NCBI RefSeq assembly: GCF_051414035.1
Contig: NZ_JBLKNW010000012.1
Span: 1 to 64,000 of the forward strand
DNA length: 64,000 nucleotides
Direction of reading: 5' to 3'
Source of the DNA: Halosimplex amylolyticum
Lineage (GTDB): Archaea > Halobacteriota > Halobacteria > Halobacteriales > Haloarculaceae
Below the pieces are notes generated by a model. The model ran no database searches. It was not told the origin of the DNA and saw only the letters and a program-made list of their open reading frames with translations. How positions within the stretch are numbered: position 1 is the stretch's first letter; each line of letters begins with the position of its first letter. Of the stretch, positions 19,347 to 28,499 are shown piece by piece. The translations under genes and the position numbers were made by a program.

Positions 19347-19982
19347 GTGAGGATCGCACGCCCGAGCTACCGGTACGCGCTGCTCGCGGTGGTCGTCGCC
19401 GGGATCGCGTTCCCGTTCTCGCGGATCGCGAGCGCGGCCTGCGTCGTCGCGGCGGTCGGCGTCGTCTACTTCCACCGCGACCCCGCGCGCGTCGTCCCGC
19501 CGCAGGGGGTCGTCTCCCCGGCCGACGGAGAGGTGACCGTCGTCCGCGAGGAGGACGACGGCCTGCGCCTGGGCATCTACATGAGCGGCTGGGACGTCCA
19601 CGTCAACCGGGCGCCGATGGACGGCGTCGTCGAAGCGGTCGAACACGTCCCCGGCTCGAACAAGCTCGCGTTCACCAAGGACTCGAAGCACAACGAGCGC
19701 CTGCGCTTCGAGTTCGAGGACTACACCGCCGAACAGATCGCCGGCACCTTCGCCCGGCGGACGTACTCGTACGTCGAACCCGGCGACGAGGTGGCTCGCG
19801 GCCAGCGCATCGGGCACATCTCCTTCGGGAGCCGCTTCGACCTCGTCTTCCCGCCCGAGTACGACGCAGAGGACCTCACCGTCGACGTCGGTCACCGGCT
19901 CTACGCCGGCGAGACGGTCGTCGCACCGCAGCGGGCGGCGGTCGACGACGACGCCGAACGCTCGGTCACGGCCTCGGCCTGA
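19347..19982 (+). CDS. asd: Phosphatidylserine/archaetidylserine decarboxylase
   Basis: The product has 211 residues from GTG 19347, giving the usual short hydrophobic head (two membrane segments near 9-40). The self-cleavage site is in GHISFGSRFDL, where the bond before Ser becomes a pyruvoyl group. HRDP and the SGWDVHVNRAPMDG segment are family-typical. In archaea the substrate is archaetidylserine, giving archaetidylethanolamine. The longer TTG start at 19320 is less likely. No archaetidylserine synthase is adjacent. Confidence 0.9.
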   Translation: MRIARPSYRYALLAVVVAGIAFPFSRIASAACVVAAVGVVYFHRDPARVVPPQGVVSPADGEVTVVREEDDGLRLGIYMSGWDVHVNRAPMDGVVEAVEHVPGSNKLAFTKDSKHNERLRFEFEDYTAEQIAGTFARRTYSYVEPGDEVARGQRIGHISFGSRFDLVFPPEYDAEDLTVDVGHRLYAGETVVAPQRAAVDDDAERSVTASA

Positions 19983-20117
19983 GGGCGCGACCTTCCCGCC
20001 GCTTCCTTGCGAGTCACTCCCGGACTGTCTGCCACGTGGGTGCGGCCTGTTCAGATAACACTCATAGCATAATATCCTGACATATTTAGGCGCGGAGCGA
20101 GCAGTAGCGGCCGAGTG

Positions 20118-22202
20118 ATGCCTGGGACTGGTGAGGGGGGCAAGCGAGCGCGTTCGAGCGGGGAGTGCGCGTACGACCCGTCCGTGGTCGCGCACGACGA
20201 CACGTTCTTCCGGACGCTCGTGGAGAGCGCCTCCGACGCGATCGTGACGGTCGACGAGACGGGCGGAATCGTCTTCGCCAACCCGGCGGTCGAACCGACG
20301 TTCGGGTACAGCCCGACGGCGCTGGTCGGGCGCTCGGTGACGACGTTCGTTCCACAGGAGCAGCGCGCGCGCATCCGCGGAGCCTTCGAGGCGTTGCAGT
20401 CGAACCCCGAGATCGGGACGGAGTGGGAGAGCGTTGAGACCGTCGGTCGCCACCGGGACGGGAGGTTGATCCCGATCGAACTCTCACTGCGCACGCACGA
20501 GCACGAGGGGACGCCGTTGCTGACGGCAATCGTCAGGGACGTCTCGGACCGTCACGAAGAGCGCATCGAGCGCCGGCGCGAGCGAGACCTGACCGAACAG
20601 ATCCTGCGGACGGTGCCGACGGGGCTGCTCGTGCTCTCGACCGACGGCGTCATCGAGCGGATGAACGACCGCGCGGGCGAGATACTCGGGGCGGACCCGG
20701 CTGGCGTCGTCGGCGACTCGCGGGAGACGGACGCCTGGCGGCTGCTCGACGCCGACGGCGAACCGGTCCCGCCCAGCGAGCGGGTGTTCCAGCGCGCTCG
20801 CGACACCGGCCGTCCGGTCACCGAAGTCGAGCAGCAGGTCGTTCGCGCGGACGGCGGCCGCGTCTGGGTCCAGGTCAGCGCCGCCCCGCTCGCGGGCGGG
20901 GAGGGCGGCGACCGCGTCGTGCTCGCCGTCGAGGACATCACCCGCCAGAAAGAGCGCGAGCGCCGCCTGCGCGAGCAGAACGAGCAACTCGAACGACTCG
21001 ACCGCATCAACGCCGTGATCCGCGAGATCGACCAGGCGCTCGTGCGCGCGACGACGCGACGGGAGATCGACGACGCCGTCTGCGACGCGCTCGCCGCGGC
21101 CGACCCGTACACGGCCGCCTGGATCGGCGACGTGACCGCCCGCAGCGACGAGGTCGAACCGCGGGCGACCGGCGGTGATATCGACGCGTACCTCGAGGCG
21201 ATCACGGTCACCCGGTCGGAGGAACCGCACGGCAACGGGCCCGCGGGGCGGGCCATCCGGTCGCGGTCGGTGCAGGTCACCCACGACGTGGCGACCGACG
21301 GCGCCTTCGATGGGGTGCGCGAGGCGGCGGAGGCCCACGGCGTCCGGTCGGCGGCGAGCGTCCCGCTCGTCTACGACGAGACCGTCTACGGCGTGCTGAC
21401 GGTCTACGCCGCCGACGCCGGCGTCTTCGACGAGACCGAACAGGACGTGCTCGCCGAACTCGGCGCGACGATCGGCCACGCGATCAACGCCGTCGCGACT
21501 CGCCAGGCGCTGGTCGCCGAGCGCGTGACCGAACTCACGCTCGCCGTCGACGACGAGTCGAACTTCTTCTCGGCACTGTCGGCCGCGGAGGACTGCGAGG
21601 TCGCCTTCGAGGGGGCGACGGTCCAGTCGGACGAGGCCTTCCGCTACTACCTCACCGTCGCGGGGGCCGACCCCGACGACGTAGTCGCGTTCGCCGACGC
21701 GCACCGCTCCGTCGCCTCCGCCCGCGTCGTCAGCGTCGGTCCGGAGGGTGACTGTCTCCTGGAAGTGTCGCTCGAAGGGACCACCGTGTTCGGTGTCGTC
21801 GCCCGCTACGGCGGGACGGTCCGGTCCGTCCACGCCGCAGACGGCGAGTGCGAGCTCGTCGTCGATCTCCCGCTCTCGGCGAGCGTGCGGACCGTCGTCG
21901 ACGCCCTGCGATCGCGCTTCGACGGCGTCACGATCCGCGCCCAGCAGGACCGAACGCGCGCCGAGGACGGCCCGCTCCCCTCCCGGGCCACGCTCGGGAC
22001 GGACCTGACCGACAGACAGCGCACGGCGCTCGAAACCGCCTACTACGCGGGATTCTTCGAGTGGCCGCGCGAGTCGACCGGCGAGGACGTCGCGGAGACG
22101 CTCGGCGTCTCGGCCCCGACGTTCCACAAACATCTCCGGGTCGCCGAACGGAAACTGCTCGACGCGCTGTTCGACGGCGAGCGGACTGTCGATCGACACT
22201 AA
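20118..22202 (+). CDS. PAS-PAS-GAF Bat-type transcription regulator
   Basis: The product has 694 residues. PAS domain 1 spans about 15-135 and PAS 2 about 145-265, with a short coiled coil near 270-295 (QKERERRLREQNEQLERLDR). A GAF domain spans about 300-445, a bacterio-opsin-activator middle domain about 455-610, and a C-terminal HTH_10 about 630-685 (LTDRQRTALETAYYAGFFEWPR). There is no kinase domain, so signal sensing and DNA binding are in one chain. Likely ligands are redox cofactors or small molecules. AT-rich CATAATATCC and CATATTTAGG near 20068-20090 supply the promoter. A small HTH gene follows 36 nt later. Confidence 0.92.
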   Translation: MPGTGEGGKRARSSGECAYDPSVVAHDDTFFRTLVESASDAIVTVDETGGIVFANPAVEPTFGYSPTALVGRSVTTFVPQEQRARIRGAFEALQSNPEIGTEWESVETVGRHRDGRLIPIELSLRTHEHEGTPLLTAIVRDVSDRHEERIERRRERDLTEQILRTVPTGLLVLSTDGVIERMNDRAGEILGADPAGVVGDSRETDAWRLLDADGEPVPPSERVFQRARDTGRPVTEVEQQVVRADGGRVWVQVSAAPLAGGEGGDRVVLAVEDITRQKERERRLREQNEQLERLDRINAVIREIDQALVRATTRREIDDAVCDALAAADPYTAAWIGDVTARSDEVEPRATGGDIDAYLEAITVTRSEEPHGNGPAGRAIRSRSVQVTHDVATDGAFDGVREAAEAHGVRSAASVPLVYDETVYGVLTVYAADAGVFDETEQDVLAELGATIGHAINAVATRQALVAERVTELTLAVDDESNFFSALSAAEDCEVAFEGATVQSDEAFRYYLTVAGADPDDVVAFADAHRSVASARVVSVGPEGDCLLEVSLEGTTVFGVVARYGGTVRSVHAADGECELVVDLPLSASVRTVVDALRSRFDGVTIRAQQDRTRAEDGPLPSRATLGTDLTDRQRTALETAYYAGFFEWPRESTGEDVAETLGVSAPTFHKHLRVAERKLLDALFDGERTVDRH

Positions 22203-22237
22203 CCGTTTAGCCACGCAACTGAAGGCGGTACACGGGT

Positions 22238-22579
22238 ATGGTCGAGACACACATGGGACGAAGCCACCACGATGCCCTCGAACCGGGAGCGGACGCGACC
22301 TCCACCGCCGAGACGGACGAACTGTTCGCCGTCCTCTCGGACGCGAACCGGCGATTCGTCCTCTCACACCTCTCCCAGCGGGAACACCCGCCCGCCCTCG
22401 ACCCGCTCGCCGCCGCGATGGCCGAGTGGAACGACGACCTCGACCGCGAGGACGCCCGGATCGCGCTCCACCACGTCCACCTCCCGAAACTCGAGGAGGC
22501 CGGCTTCGTCGAATACGACGACACCGTCGAACTGACTGACGACGCACCCGACTCACTCGACGTCGTCGAGCGGCTGTAG
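22238..22579 (+). CDS. Small winged-HTH protein (DUF7344-like)
   Basis: The product has 113 residues. The DELFAVLSDANRRFVLSHL start, the ARIALHHVHLPKLEEAGFVEYD centre and the acidic end form a winged helix typical of haloarchaeal regulators often labelled DUF7344. GTTTAGCC near 22204 lies about 30 nt from the ATG. It follows a Bat-type regulator in the same direction and may share its signal circuit. Confidence 0.85.
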   Translation: MVETHMGRSHHDALEPGADATSTAETDELFAVLSDANRRFVLSHLSQREHPPALDPLAAAMAEWNDDLDREDARIALHHVHLPKLEEAGFVEYDDTVELTDDAPDSLDVVERL

Positions 22580-22708
22580 GGCACCGCGGGGGGACGCGGG
22601 ACCTGCGGCTCGGCCGTTCTTTTCGTGACGCCGCCCGTTCCCAGCGGCGGGTTCGGCCACGCGGACAGCGAGGGTACGGGCCGGCCGACGGGAACCGGAA
22701 TCCGCGTC

Positions 22709-25462
22709 TCAGTCGATGCGGATCGCCGGCCGACCGGGCTGGGCATTCCCGGCCAGGTCGCCGTCGGCTTCCTCGGCCGACTGGACGACCACCTCGGCGT
22801 CGAACTCGTCTTCGACCAGCCACGCGGCCCGCTCCAGCGCGGCCTCCTCTTCGTCGGGCGCGAGCACGTCGCCCAGCGCCTCGCGCTCGGCCTGCAGGTC
22901 CTGTGCGAACGAGGCGGCGGCGTCGCCCTGCTCGCGGATCTCGTCGTGGCCCATCAGGTCGCCGATCAGGTTGTCGGCGTCGGACTCGCGGGCGAGTTCG
23001 TGCGCACGCGTCTTCCACTCGGGCGCAACGGCGAGGGTGATCGTCTCGGGGTCCTCGATGCCGACCGTCTCGACGATGTCGCGCACGTCCTCGCGGGTGT
23101 TCTCGACGAGGCGACGCGCCACGTCGTAGTCCGCGGGCAGGTCGGCGCTCGGCCACTCGGCCTCGGCGAGCAGGCCCTCGCCGTCCAGCAACTCCCAGAC
23201 CTCCTCGGTAACGTGCGGCGCGACCGGACCGAGCAGTTTCGCGACCGCGTCGACGCCGCGCTCGACGGTGGCCGGGTCGGCGCCGTCGCGCTCGTGGTAG
23301 CGCCGCAGCAGCGAGACGAGGTCGCGGACCGCCTGGAGCGCGTGGTTGAACCGGAAGGCCTCGAACTCCTCGGTCGCGCGTGCGGCGGTCGCCGCGACTT
23401 CCCGCTCGACGTAGGCCGCGACAGGGTCCTCGTCGTCGGCGTCGTCCGCCTCGCCCCCGTCCTCGGCGACTTCCTCGGCCAGGCCGTAGACGCTCTGGAG
23501 GAACTGGTGGGCCGAGCGGACGCCCTCGGGGCTCCAGGCGAACTCCTTCTCGGGCTGGGCGGCCTCCATGATGAACAGCCGCGCGGTGTCGGCCCCGTAC
23601 TCGTCGACGATGCGCTGGGGCGAGACGCCGTTGCCCTTGGACTTGGACATCTTGTTACCGTCGGCACCGAGCACCATCCCCTGGTTGGTCAGGTTCGTGA
23701 ACGGCTCGCGGACACCGTCGGAACGGAGTTCCGACGAGCCCCCGCTCGCTTCGCTCGCGGGGACCCCCTCGAAGAGGCCGATGTCGTCGAGCACCTTCGT
23801 GAAGAACCGGGCGTACAACAGGTGCATGACGGCGTGTTCGATGCCGCCGACGTACTGGTCGACGGGCATCCAGTCGGTGGCGCGCTCGGTGTCGAACGGC
23901 GCGGAATCGAGATCCGGCGAGAGGAACCGCAGGAAGTACCACGAGGAGTCGACGAACGTGTCCATCGTGTCCGTCTCGCGCTCGGCGGGGCCGCCGCAGT
24001 CGGGACACTCGACGGACTTCCACTCCTCGGCGGCGTCCAGCGGGTTCCCCGTGGTGTGGACGAACTCCGGCAGTTCGACCGGCAGGTCCTCGTCGGGCAC
24101 CTCGACGTAGCCACACTCCTCGCAGTGGATCATCGGGATGGGCGTGCCCCAGTAGCGCTGGCGGGAGATGCCCCAGTCCCGGAGGTTGTACTCGGTGCGG
24201 TGCTCGCCGTCGAACTCCCCGACGAAACGGTCGCGAGCCTCTTCGCTGGTCAGGCCGTCGAACTCGCCGCTGTCGACGAGCACGCCGTCCTCGGGGTACG
24301 CCGCTTCCTGCACGTCGATATCCGCCGGATCCACGTCTGCATCGGGTTTCGGCTCGACGACCTGTACGATATCGATGTCGTGGGCCTCGGCGAACTCGTG
24401 GTCGCGCTCGTCGTGGGCCGGCACGGCGTACAGCGCGCCCGTCCCCACGTCGGTCAGCACGTAGTCGGCCACGTACACCGGGATCTCCTCGCCGGTGGCT
24501 GGGTTCACGGCGTACTCGCCGGTGAACACGCCGGAGGTCACGTCGAGTTCGTCCTCGTCGGCGGCCTCGGCCTCGCGGATGTACTCGGCGACCTCGTCGT
24601 TCTCCTCGGCGATCTCCTGTGCGACCGGGTGGCCGGGGGCCAGCGAGAAGAAGGTCGCCCCGTAGATGGTGTCGAGTCGCGTCGTGAAGATGTCCACGTC
24701 GCCGTAGCCGGGGATCTCGAAGGCGACGCTCGCGCCCTCCTGGCGGCCGATCCAGTTGCGCTGCATCTCGCGGACGTTGTTCGGCCACCCCTCCAGGTCG
24801 TCGAGACACTCCAGCAGTTCCTCGGCGTAGTCGGTGATCGTGAAGAACCACTGGTCCATCTCGCGGTGGTCGATGGGGGTGTCACAGCGCCAGCAGATCT
24901 CGGCGCCGCCGGGGCCCTCTTCGACCTGCTCGTCCGCGAGAACGGTCTCGCAGGACGGACACCAGTTGAGTTCGGCGCCCTGCCGTTCGACGAGGTCCTC
25001 GTCGCGGAACCGTTTAAATAGCCACTGGTTCCACCGGTAGTAGTCGGGGTCGCAGGTGGTGACCTCGCGCTCCCAGTCGTAGCCGAAGCCCATCGACTTG
25101 AACTGCTCGGTCATCGAGTCGATGCACTTCATCGTCCAGTCGCGGGGGTTGGTGTCGCGCTCCTCTGCGGCGTTCTCGGCGGGGAGGCCGAAGGAGTCCC
25201 ACCCCATCGGGTGGAGGACGCTCTCGCCGCGCATCCGCTCGAAGCGGGCGTAGGCGTCCGTGATCGTGTAGTTGCGGACGTGGCCCATGTGGAGCTCCCC
25301 GGAGGTGTAGGGGAACATCGCGAGGACGTACTCGGGGTCCTCGGCGTCGTCGGGGATGCGGAACACGTCCTCCTCGTCCCACGTGCGCTGCCACTTGGGT
25401 TCGACCTCGGCGTGGTCGAACCCCCGCTCTCGCTCGCGTTGCTCTCCAGTCCCGGCGGTCAT
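22709..25462 (-). CDS. leuS: Leucyl-tRNA synthetase
   Basis: The 917-residue class I synthetase charges tRNA-Leu. HMGH in GELHMGHVRNYT and KMSKS in NKMSKSKGNG are the two ATP motifs. Zinc-ribbon Cys pairs lie at CPSC/CWRC and CEECGY/CPDCGG, and the CP1 editing domain lies between. ATG 25462 is chosen because upstream codons overlap the promoter. Residues about 567-583 (sequence ASEASGGSSELRSDGVR, between GVP and EPFTNLTNQ) are an in-frame insert made by two adjacent palindromes at 23716-23762, just before KMSKS. It is an essential gene, so the insert must be tolerated. Divergent from the cobalamin-binding gene. Confidence 0.96.
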   Translation of the reverse strand: MTAGTGEQRERERGFDHAEVEPKWQRTWDEEDVFRIPDDAEDPEYVLAMFPYTSGELHMGHVRNYTITDAYARFERMRGESVLHPMGWDSFGLPAENAAEERDTNPRDWTMKCIDSMTEQFKSMGFGYDWEREVTTCDPDYYRWNQWLFKRFRDEDLVERQGAELNWCPSCETVLADEQVEEGPGGAEICWRCDTPIDHREMDQWFFTITDYAEELLECLDDLEGWPNNVREMQRNWIGRQEGASVAFEIPGYGDVDIFTTRLDTIYGATFFSLAPGHPVAQEIAEENDEVAEYIREAEAADEDELDVTSGVFTGEYAVNPATGEEIPVYVADYVLTDVGTGALYAVPAHDERDHEFAEAHDIDIVQVVEPKPDADVDPADIDVQEAAYPEDGVLVDSGEFDGLTSEEARDRFVGEFDGEHRTEYNLRDWGISRQRYWGTPIPMIHCEECGYVEVPDEDLPVELPEFVHTTGNPLDAAEEWKSVECPDCGGPAERETDTMDTFVDSSWYFLRFLSPDLDSAPFDTERATDWMPVDQYVGGIEHAVMHLLYARFFTKVLDDIGLFEGVPASEASGGSSELRSDGVREPFTNLTNQGMVLGADGNKMSKSKGNGVSPQRIVDEYGADTARLFIMEAAQPEKEFAWSPEGVRSAHQFLQSVYGLAEEVAEDGGEADDADDEDPVAAYVEREVAATAARATEEFEAFRFNHALQAVRDLVSLLRRYHERDGADPATVERGVDAVAKLLGPVAPHVTEEVWELLDGEGLLAEAEWPSADLPADYDVARRLVENTREDVRDIVETVGIEDPETITLAVAPEWKTRAHELARESDADNLIGDLMGHDEIREQGDAAASFAQDLQAEREALGDVLAPDEEEAALERAAWLVEDEFDAEVVVQSAEEADGDLAGNAQPGRPAIRID
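23716..23762 (-). repeat. In-frame double palindrome inside leuS
   Basis: The first palindrome (23716-23736) has perfect 9-bp arms CGTCGGAAC/GTTCCGACG with a GGA loop. The second (23740-23762) has 6-bp arms CCCCGC/GCGGGG and, on the coding strand, the 11-nt loop GAGCGAAGCGA. The module also containing GGCTCGTCGGA is shared with the insert in nirA. Confidence 0.85.
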
Positions 25463-25598
25463 GGTCTCACGTCGGACAGCGACGTTGCTATACCTTTCCC
25501 TTCGCTGGGACGGGTACACACGGCCGAACCGACCGAACCCGTCGGCCCCACGTCGACAGCCACCGTGGTTTTACGTCCGACCGCTGCCTCGAACCGGT

Positions 25599-26540
25599 AT
25601 GCGCGTCGTCTCCCTGCTGCCGTCGGCCACCGAGATCTGTTACGCTCTCGGGGTCGAACCCGTCGGCGTCTCCGACGAGTGCGACTGGCCTCCGTCGACG
25701 GAGGGGATCCCGTCGATCAACCGCTCGCGGATCGACCCCGACCAGGACAGTGTGGCGATCAACGAACAGGTCGCCCGGGTCGAGCGCGAGCACGGCGGCG
25801 TCTACGAGATCAAACTCGACGCCCTGGAAGCGGCCGATCCCGACGTGATCGTCACGCAGGGCGTCTGCGACGTCTGTGCCGTCGACACCCTGCTCGTCGA
25901 GGACGCCCTCGCGCAGACGGACGTTGACGCGGAGGTCGTCACTAGCGACGTCCACAGCCTCGGCGACCTCTTCGCCGACGTGGAGCACCTCGGGGGCGTC
26001 CTCGACCGCGAGGAGCGCGCCGCGGAGGTCGTCGACGACCTGCGGGCGCGCGTCGAGGCCGTTCGCGAGCAGACGAGCGGTATCGACCCCGCTGACCGGC
26101 CGAGCGTCGCAGTGCTGGACTGGCTGGACCCGGTGATGGTCGCCGGCCACTGGATGCCCGAAGTGGTCGAGGCCGCCGGCGGGACGTACCCGATGGCCGA
26201 CACCGGCGACCGCTCGCGCCCGCGCGAGTGGGCGGAGATACGGACCGTCGATCCGGCCGTCCTCGTCGCCGCGCCCTGCGGGTTCGGCCTGGACCAGACG
26301 CTCGACACCCGCGACGACCTCACCGGGCGGCCGGGGTTCGGGGACCTCGATGCGGTCGAATCGGGCCGCGCCTACGCGATGGACGGCCACCACTACGTCA
26401 ACCGGCCCGGCCCCCGGCTCGTGGACACGCTGGAACACCTCGCGGGACTGCTCCACCCCGATCGGTTCGACGCGCCGGACGCCGACGTCGCCCGCGACCT
26501 GATCGCCGACGAACCGGTTCGAGCGGAGCCGAGACCCTGA
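25599..26540 (+). CDS. Cobalamin-binding protein without signal peptide
   Basis: The product has 313 residues in a BtuF/periplasmic-binding class III fold, opening MRVVSLLPSATEICYALG and containing VSDECDWP and the TQGVCDVCAVD segment. BtuF proteins bind vitamin B12 for the BtuCD importer, but this one has no signal peptide or lipobox, so it appears cytoplasmic. No BtuCD genes are adjacent. It could be a cytoplasmic cobamide carrier or have a different ligand. The GGTTTTACG box at about 25567-25575 lies about 28 nt from the ATG. Confidence 0.85.
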   Translation: MRVVSLLPSATEICYALGVEPVGVSDECDWPPSTEGIPSINRSRIDPDQDSVAINEQVARVEREHGGVYEIKLDALEAADPDVIVTQGVCDVCAVDTLLVEDALAQTDVDAEVVTSDVHSLGDLFADVEHLGGVLDREERAAEVVDDLRARVEAVREQTSGIDPADRPSVAVLDWLDPVMVAGHWMPEVVEAAGGTYPMADTGDRSRPREWAEIRTVDPAVLVAAPCGFGLDQTLDTRDDLTGRPGFGDLDAVESGRAYAMDGHHYVNRPGPRLVDTLEHLAGLLHPDRFDAPDADVARDLIADEPVRAEPRP

Positions 26541-26589
26541 CGATCGGCGACCGGGAACTACTTACGGCCGCCGGGGGACCGCAGAGTGA

Positions 26590-26862
26590 ATGCCCTCCGC
26601 CAAACCGTTCATCGATCCGACGACGGGCGACCCGGACACGGACCAGATCCTCTCGGAAGCGATCCCGCTCGGCAAGCTGATCGGCGTGTTCGTCGCGCTC
26701 AGCCTCGTTCCGTTCGGCCTCGCGTTTCTCGCCCTCGGGAACTCGCTCCTGGGCGCAGTACTGGTGGCGATCGGGCAGTTCGTTCTCGCGGTCGGGGCCG
26801 TGATCGTGCTCACGTACGCCGTCGCTCGCGGGATCCAGCTGTCGGGCGAGGACGCACCGTGA
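26590..26862 (+). CDS. Small two-helix membrane protein
   Basis: The product has 90 residues with a 28-residue hydrophilic head (FIDPTTGDPDTDQILSEAIP) and two membrane segments at about 30-52 and 57-80. No recognised domain. It lies 49 nt after the cobalamin-binding gene and may be co-transcribed. Confidence 0.65.
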   Translation: MPSAKPFIDPTTGDPDTDQILSEAIPLGKLIGVFVALSLVPFGLAFLALGNSLLGAVLVAIGQFVLAVGAVIVLTYAVARGIQLSGEDAP

Positions 26863-27093
26863 ACTGACCGATCGGAGTCACCTGTCGGTCCGTCGGCACG
26901 GCCAGCCGGGAAACAGTGGAGGGGTGTGGTGGAATGGGGAGTGACCCCCGAACGAAGTGGATGGCTTCGTTGACCCGTGTGTGCGGGCATGTTTTCAATT
27001 GCCTGCAGTTGGCATCAAGATTGGGCCAATTTACTTAGGTAGTGCCACCAGTCCCACGCCGCCGACCGGTTTCCGGACGGCGAACGCGACCGA

Positions 27094-27471
27094 TCAGACG
27101 GCCGCGACCGCGACCAATCCGACGTAGACGTTCGTCAGCACGACGACGGTGCCGAGGCCGATGACGCCGAGGAACCACGCGCGCCAGCCGGGCACGCGCT
27201 CGACGACCGACCGGCACTCGAGCAACACGACGCCGGCGTACAGCACGACGGCGGCCTTCAGCGCGACCATCAGCATCGGGTCGTGGACCAGCAGGAGGCG
27301 GATCCACGGGTTCGCTTCCAGCGACGGGCCGGCGAACGTCGCGGCGACCAGCGTCGACACGGCGTCGCCGAAGCCCCAGACGATGACCAGCGACAGCACG
27401 AGCTCGACGTACCCGGGCGATTCGAACCGTATCTCCGAGAGGTCCAGCGCTTCCGAAATGGTCTCTGTCAT
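27094..27471 (-). CDS. Membrane protein (DUF5658-like)
   Basis: The product has 125 residues from ATG 27471, with four membrane segments at about 18-42, 50-72 (amphipathic), 60-82 and 98-122. The FGDAVSTLVAATFAGPSLEANPWIRLLL stretch, with Asp in the first helix followed by a Glu-x-Asn loop, is typical of DUF5658-type proteins. Function unknown. The 230 bp before the neighbouring gene hold nothing recognisable. Confidence 0.72.
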   Translation of the reverse strand: MTETISEALDLSEIRFESPGYVELVLSLVIVWGFGDAVSTLVAATFAGPSLEANPWIRLLLVHDPMLMVALKAAVVLYAGVVLLECRSVVERVPGWRAWFLGVIGLGTVVVLTNVYVGLVAVAAV

Positions 27472-27594
27472 GACGTTCGAAACGGGTGCCGCTCCGGTCG
27501 CTACTCTCGATTGCCCCCGCATAAATCCTCGCGACGGAGTATCACCGTTGAGAGCCGGGGCCGGTGGCGGGACGGCTGTCCGGGTGCGAACGCG

Positions 27595-28407
27595 TCAGTC
27601 GCCGACAGCGCAGCTCTCGGCGTACTCCACGTCCCGCACGGACTCGATCGGGTCGTCGCCGCAGATGGGACAGTCGGGATTCGGCCGGACGGTCACTTCC
27701 TCGAAGGTCATCTCGGCGGCGTCGTAGACGACCATCCGGCCGTCGAGCGACTCGCCCACGCCGACGACGTGTTTGACCGTCTCCGTGGCCTGGATCGCGC
27801 CGACGGTTCCGGGCAGGACGCCCAGCACGCCCGTCGTCGCGCAGTCGGGGACCGCGCCCTCGGGCGGGGCCTCGGGGAAGAGACATCGGTAGCACGGCCC
27901 CTCGCCGGTGAAGGTCGTCACCTGTCCCTCGAAGCGGTAGATGGCGCCGTGGGAGAAGGGGACGCCGGCGAGCGTGCAGTAGTCGTTGAGGAGGAATCGC
28001 GTGGGGAAGTTGTCCGAGGCGTCGACGACGAAGTCGTACCCGTCGACCAGGTCGGCCACCGTCTCCGGCGAGACGGCGGTCTCGTGGGTCTCGACGGTCA
28101 CGTCGGGGTTGAGTTCGCCGACGAACTCGGCGGCGCTGTCGACTTTCGGCCGGCCCACGTCGGCGTCGCCGTGGACGACCTGCCGCTGGAGGTTCGAGCG
28201 TTCGACGACGTCGTGGTCGGCGACCCCGATGGTTCCGACGCCCGCGGCGGCGAGGTACTGGAGGACGGGCGAGCCGAGGCCGCCCGCGCCGACGACGAGG
28301 ACGCGCGCGTCGAGCAGGTTCGCCTGCCCCTCGGGGCCCACGTCGTCCATGATGATGTGCCGGGAGTACCGATCGAGCTGTTCGGGGTCCAGGTCCGGCG
28401 CGCTCAT
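27595..28407 (-). CDS. ubaA: Ubiquitin-like activating enzyme E1-type UbaA
   Basis: The product has 270 residues in a MoeB/ThiF/E1 fold. GAGGLGSP (40-47) is the ATP loop. The zinc ligands are Cys172 and Cys175 (CYRC) with Cys246 and Cys249 (CPIC). The catalytic Cys189 (PDCATTG) matches the position known from Haloferax UbaA. It adenylates the C-terminus of SAMP proteins for sampylation, tRNA thiolation and molybdopterin synthesis. Divergent from the membrane gene at 28500; a GCTTATTCC box upstream reads toward it. Confidence 0.95.
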   Translation of the reverse strand: MSAPDLDPEQLDRYSRHIIMDDVGPEGQANLLDARVLVVGAGGLGSPVLQYLAAAGVGTIGVADHDVVERSNLQRQVVHGDADVGRPKVDSAAEFVGELNPDVTVETHETAVSPETVADLVDGYDFVVDASDNFPTRFLLNDYCTLAGVPFSHGAIYRFEGQVTTFTGEGPCYRCLFPEAPPEGAVPDCATTGVLGVLPGTVGAIQATETVKHVVGVGESLDGRMVVYDAAEMTFEEVTVRPNPDCPICGDDPIESVRDVEYAESCAVGD

Positions 28408-28499
28408 ACCCCCGAGTACCGGGCCGAGCGGAATAAGCGGTCCGCTCCCGCGAGCGGGAGCGACGGAAAACTTATCGTCGCGTCGTCACCAATCGGGGT

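Noticed and set aside
20484..23156. 890-residue open frame on the minus strand over the Bat-type regulator and the following gene
   Set aside because: It is Arg/Gly/Asp-rich without any domain and lies opposite a clear PAS-GAF-HTH gene; GC-rich third positions keep antisense frames open.
22625..25021. 798-residue open frame on the plus strand opposite leuS
   Set aside because: An antisense shadow of an unmistakable leucyl-tRNA synthetase with no recognisable motif.
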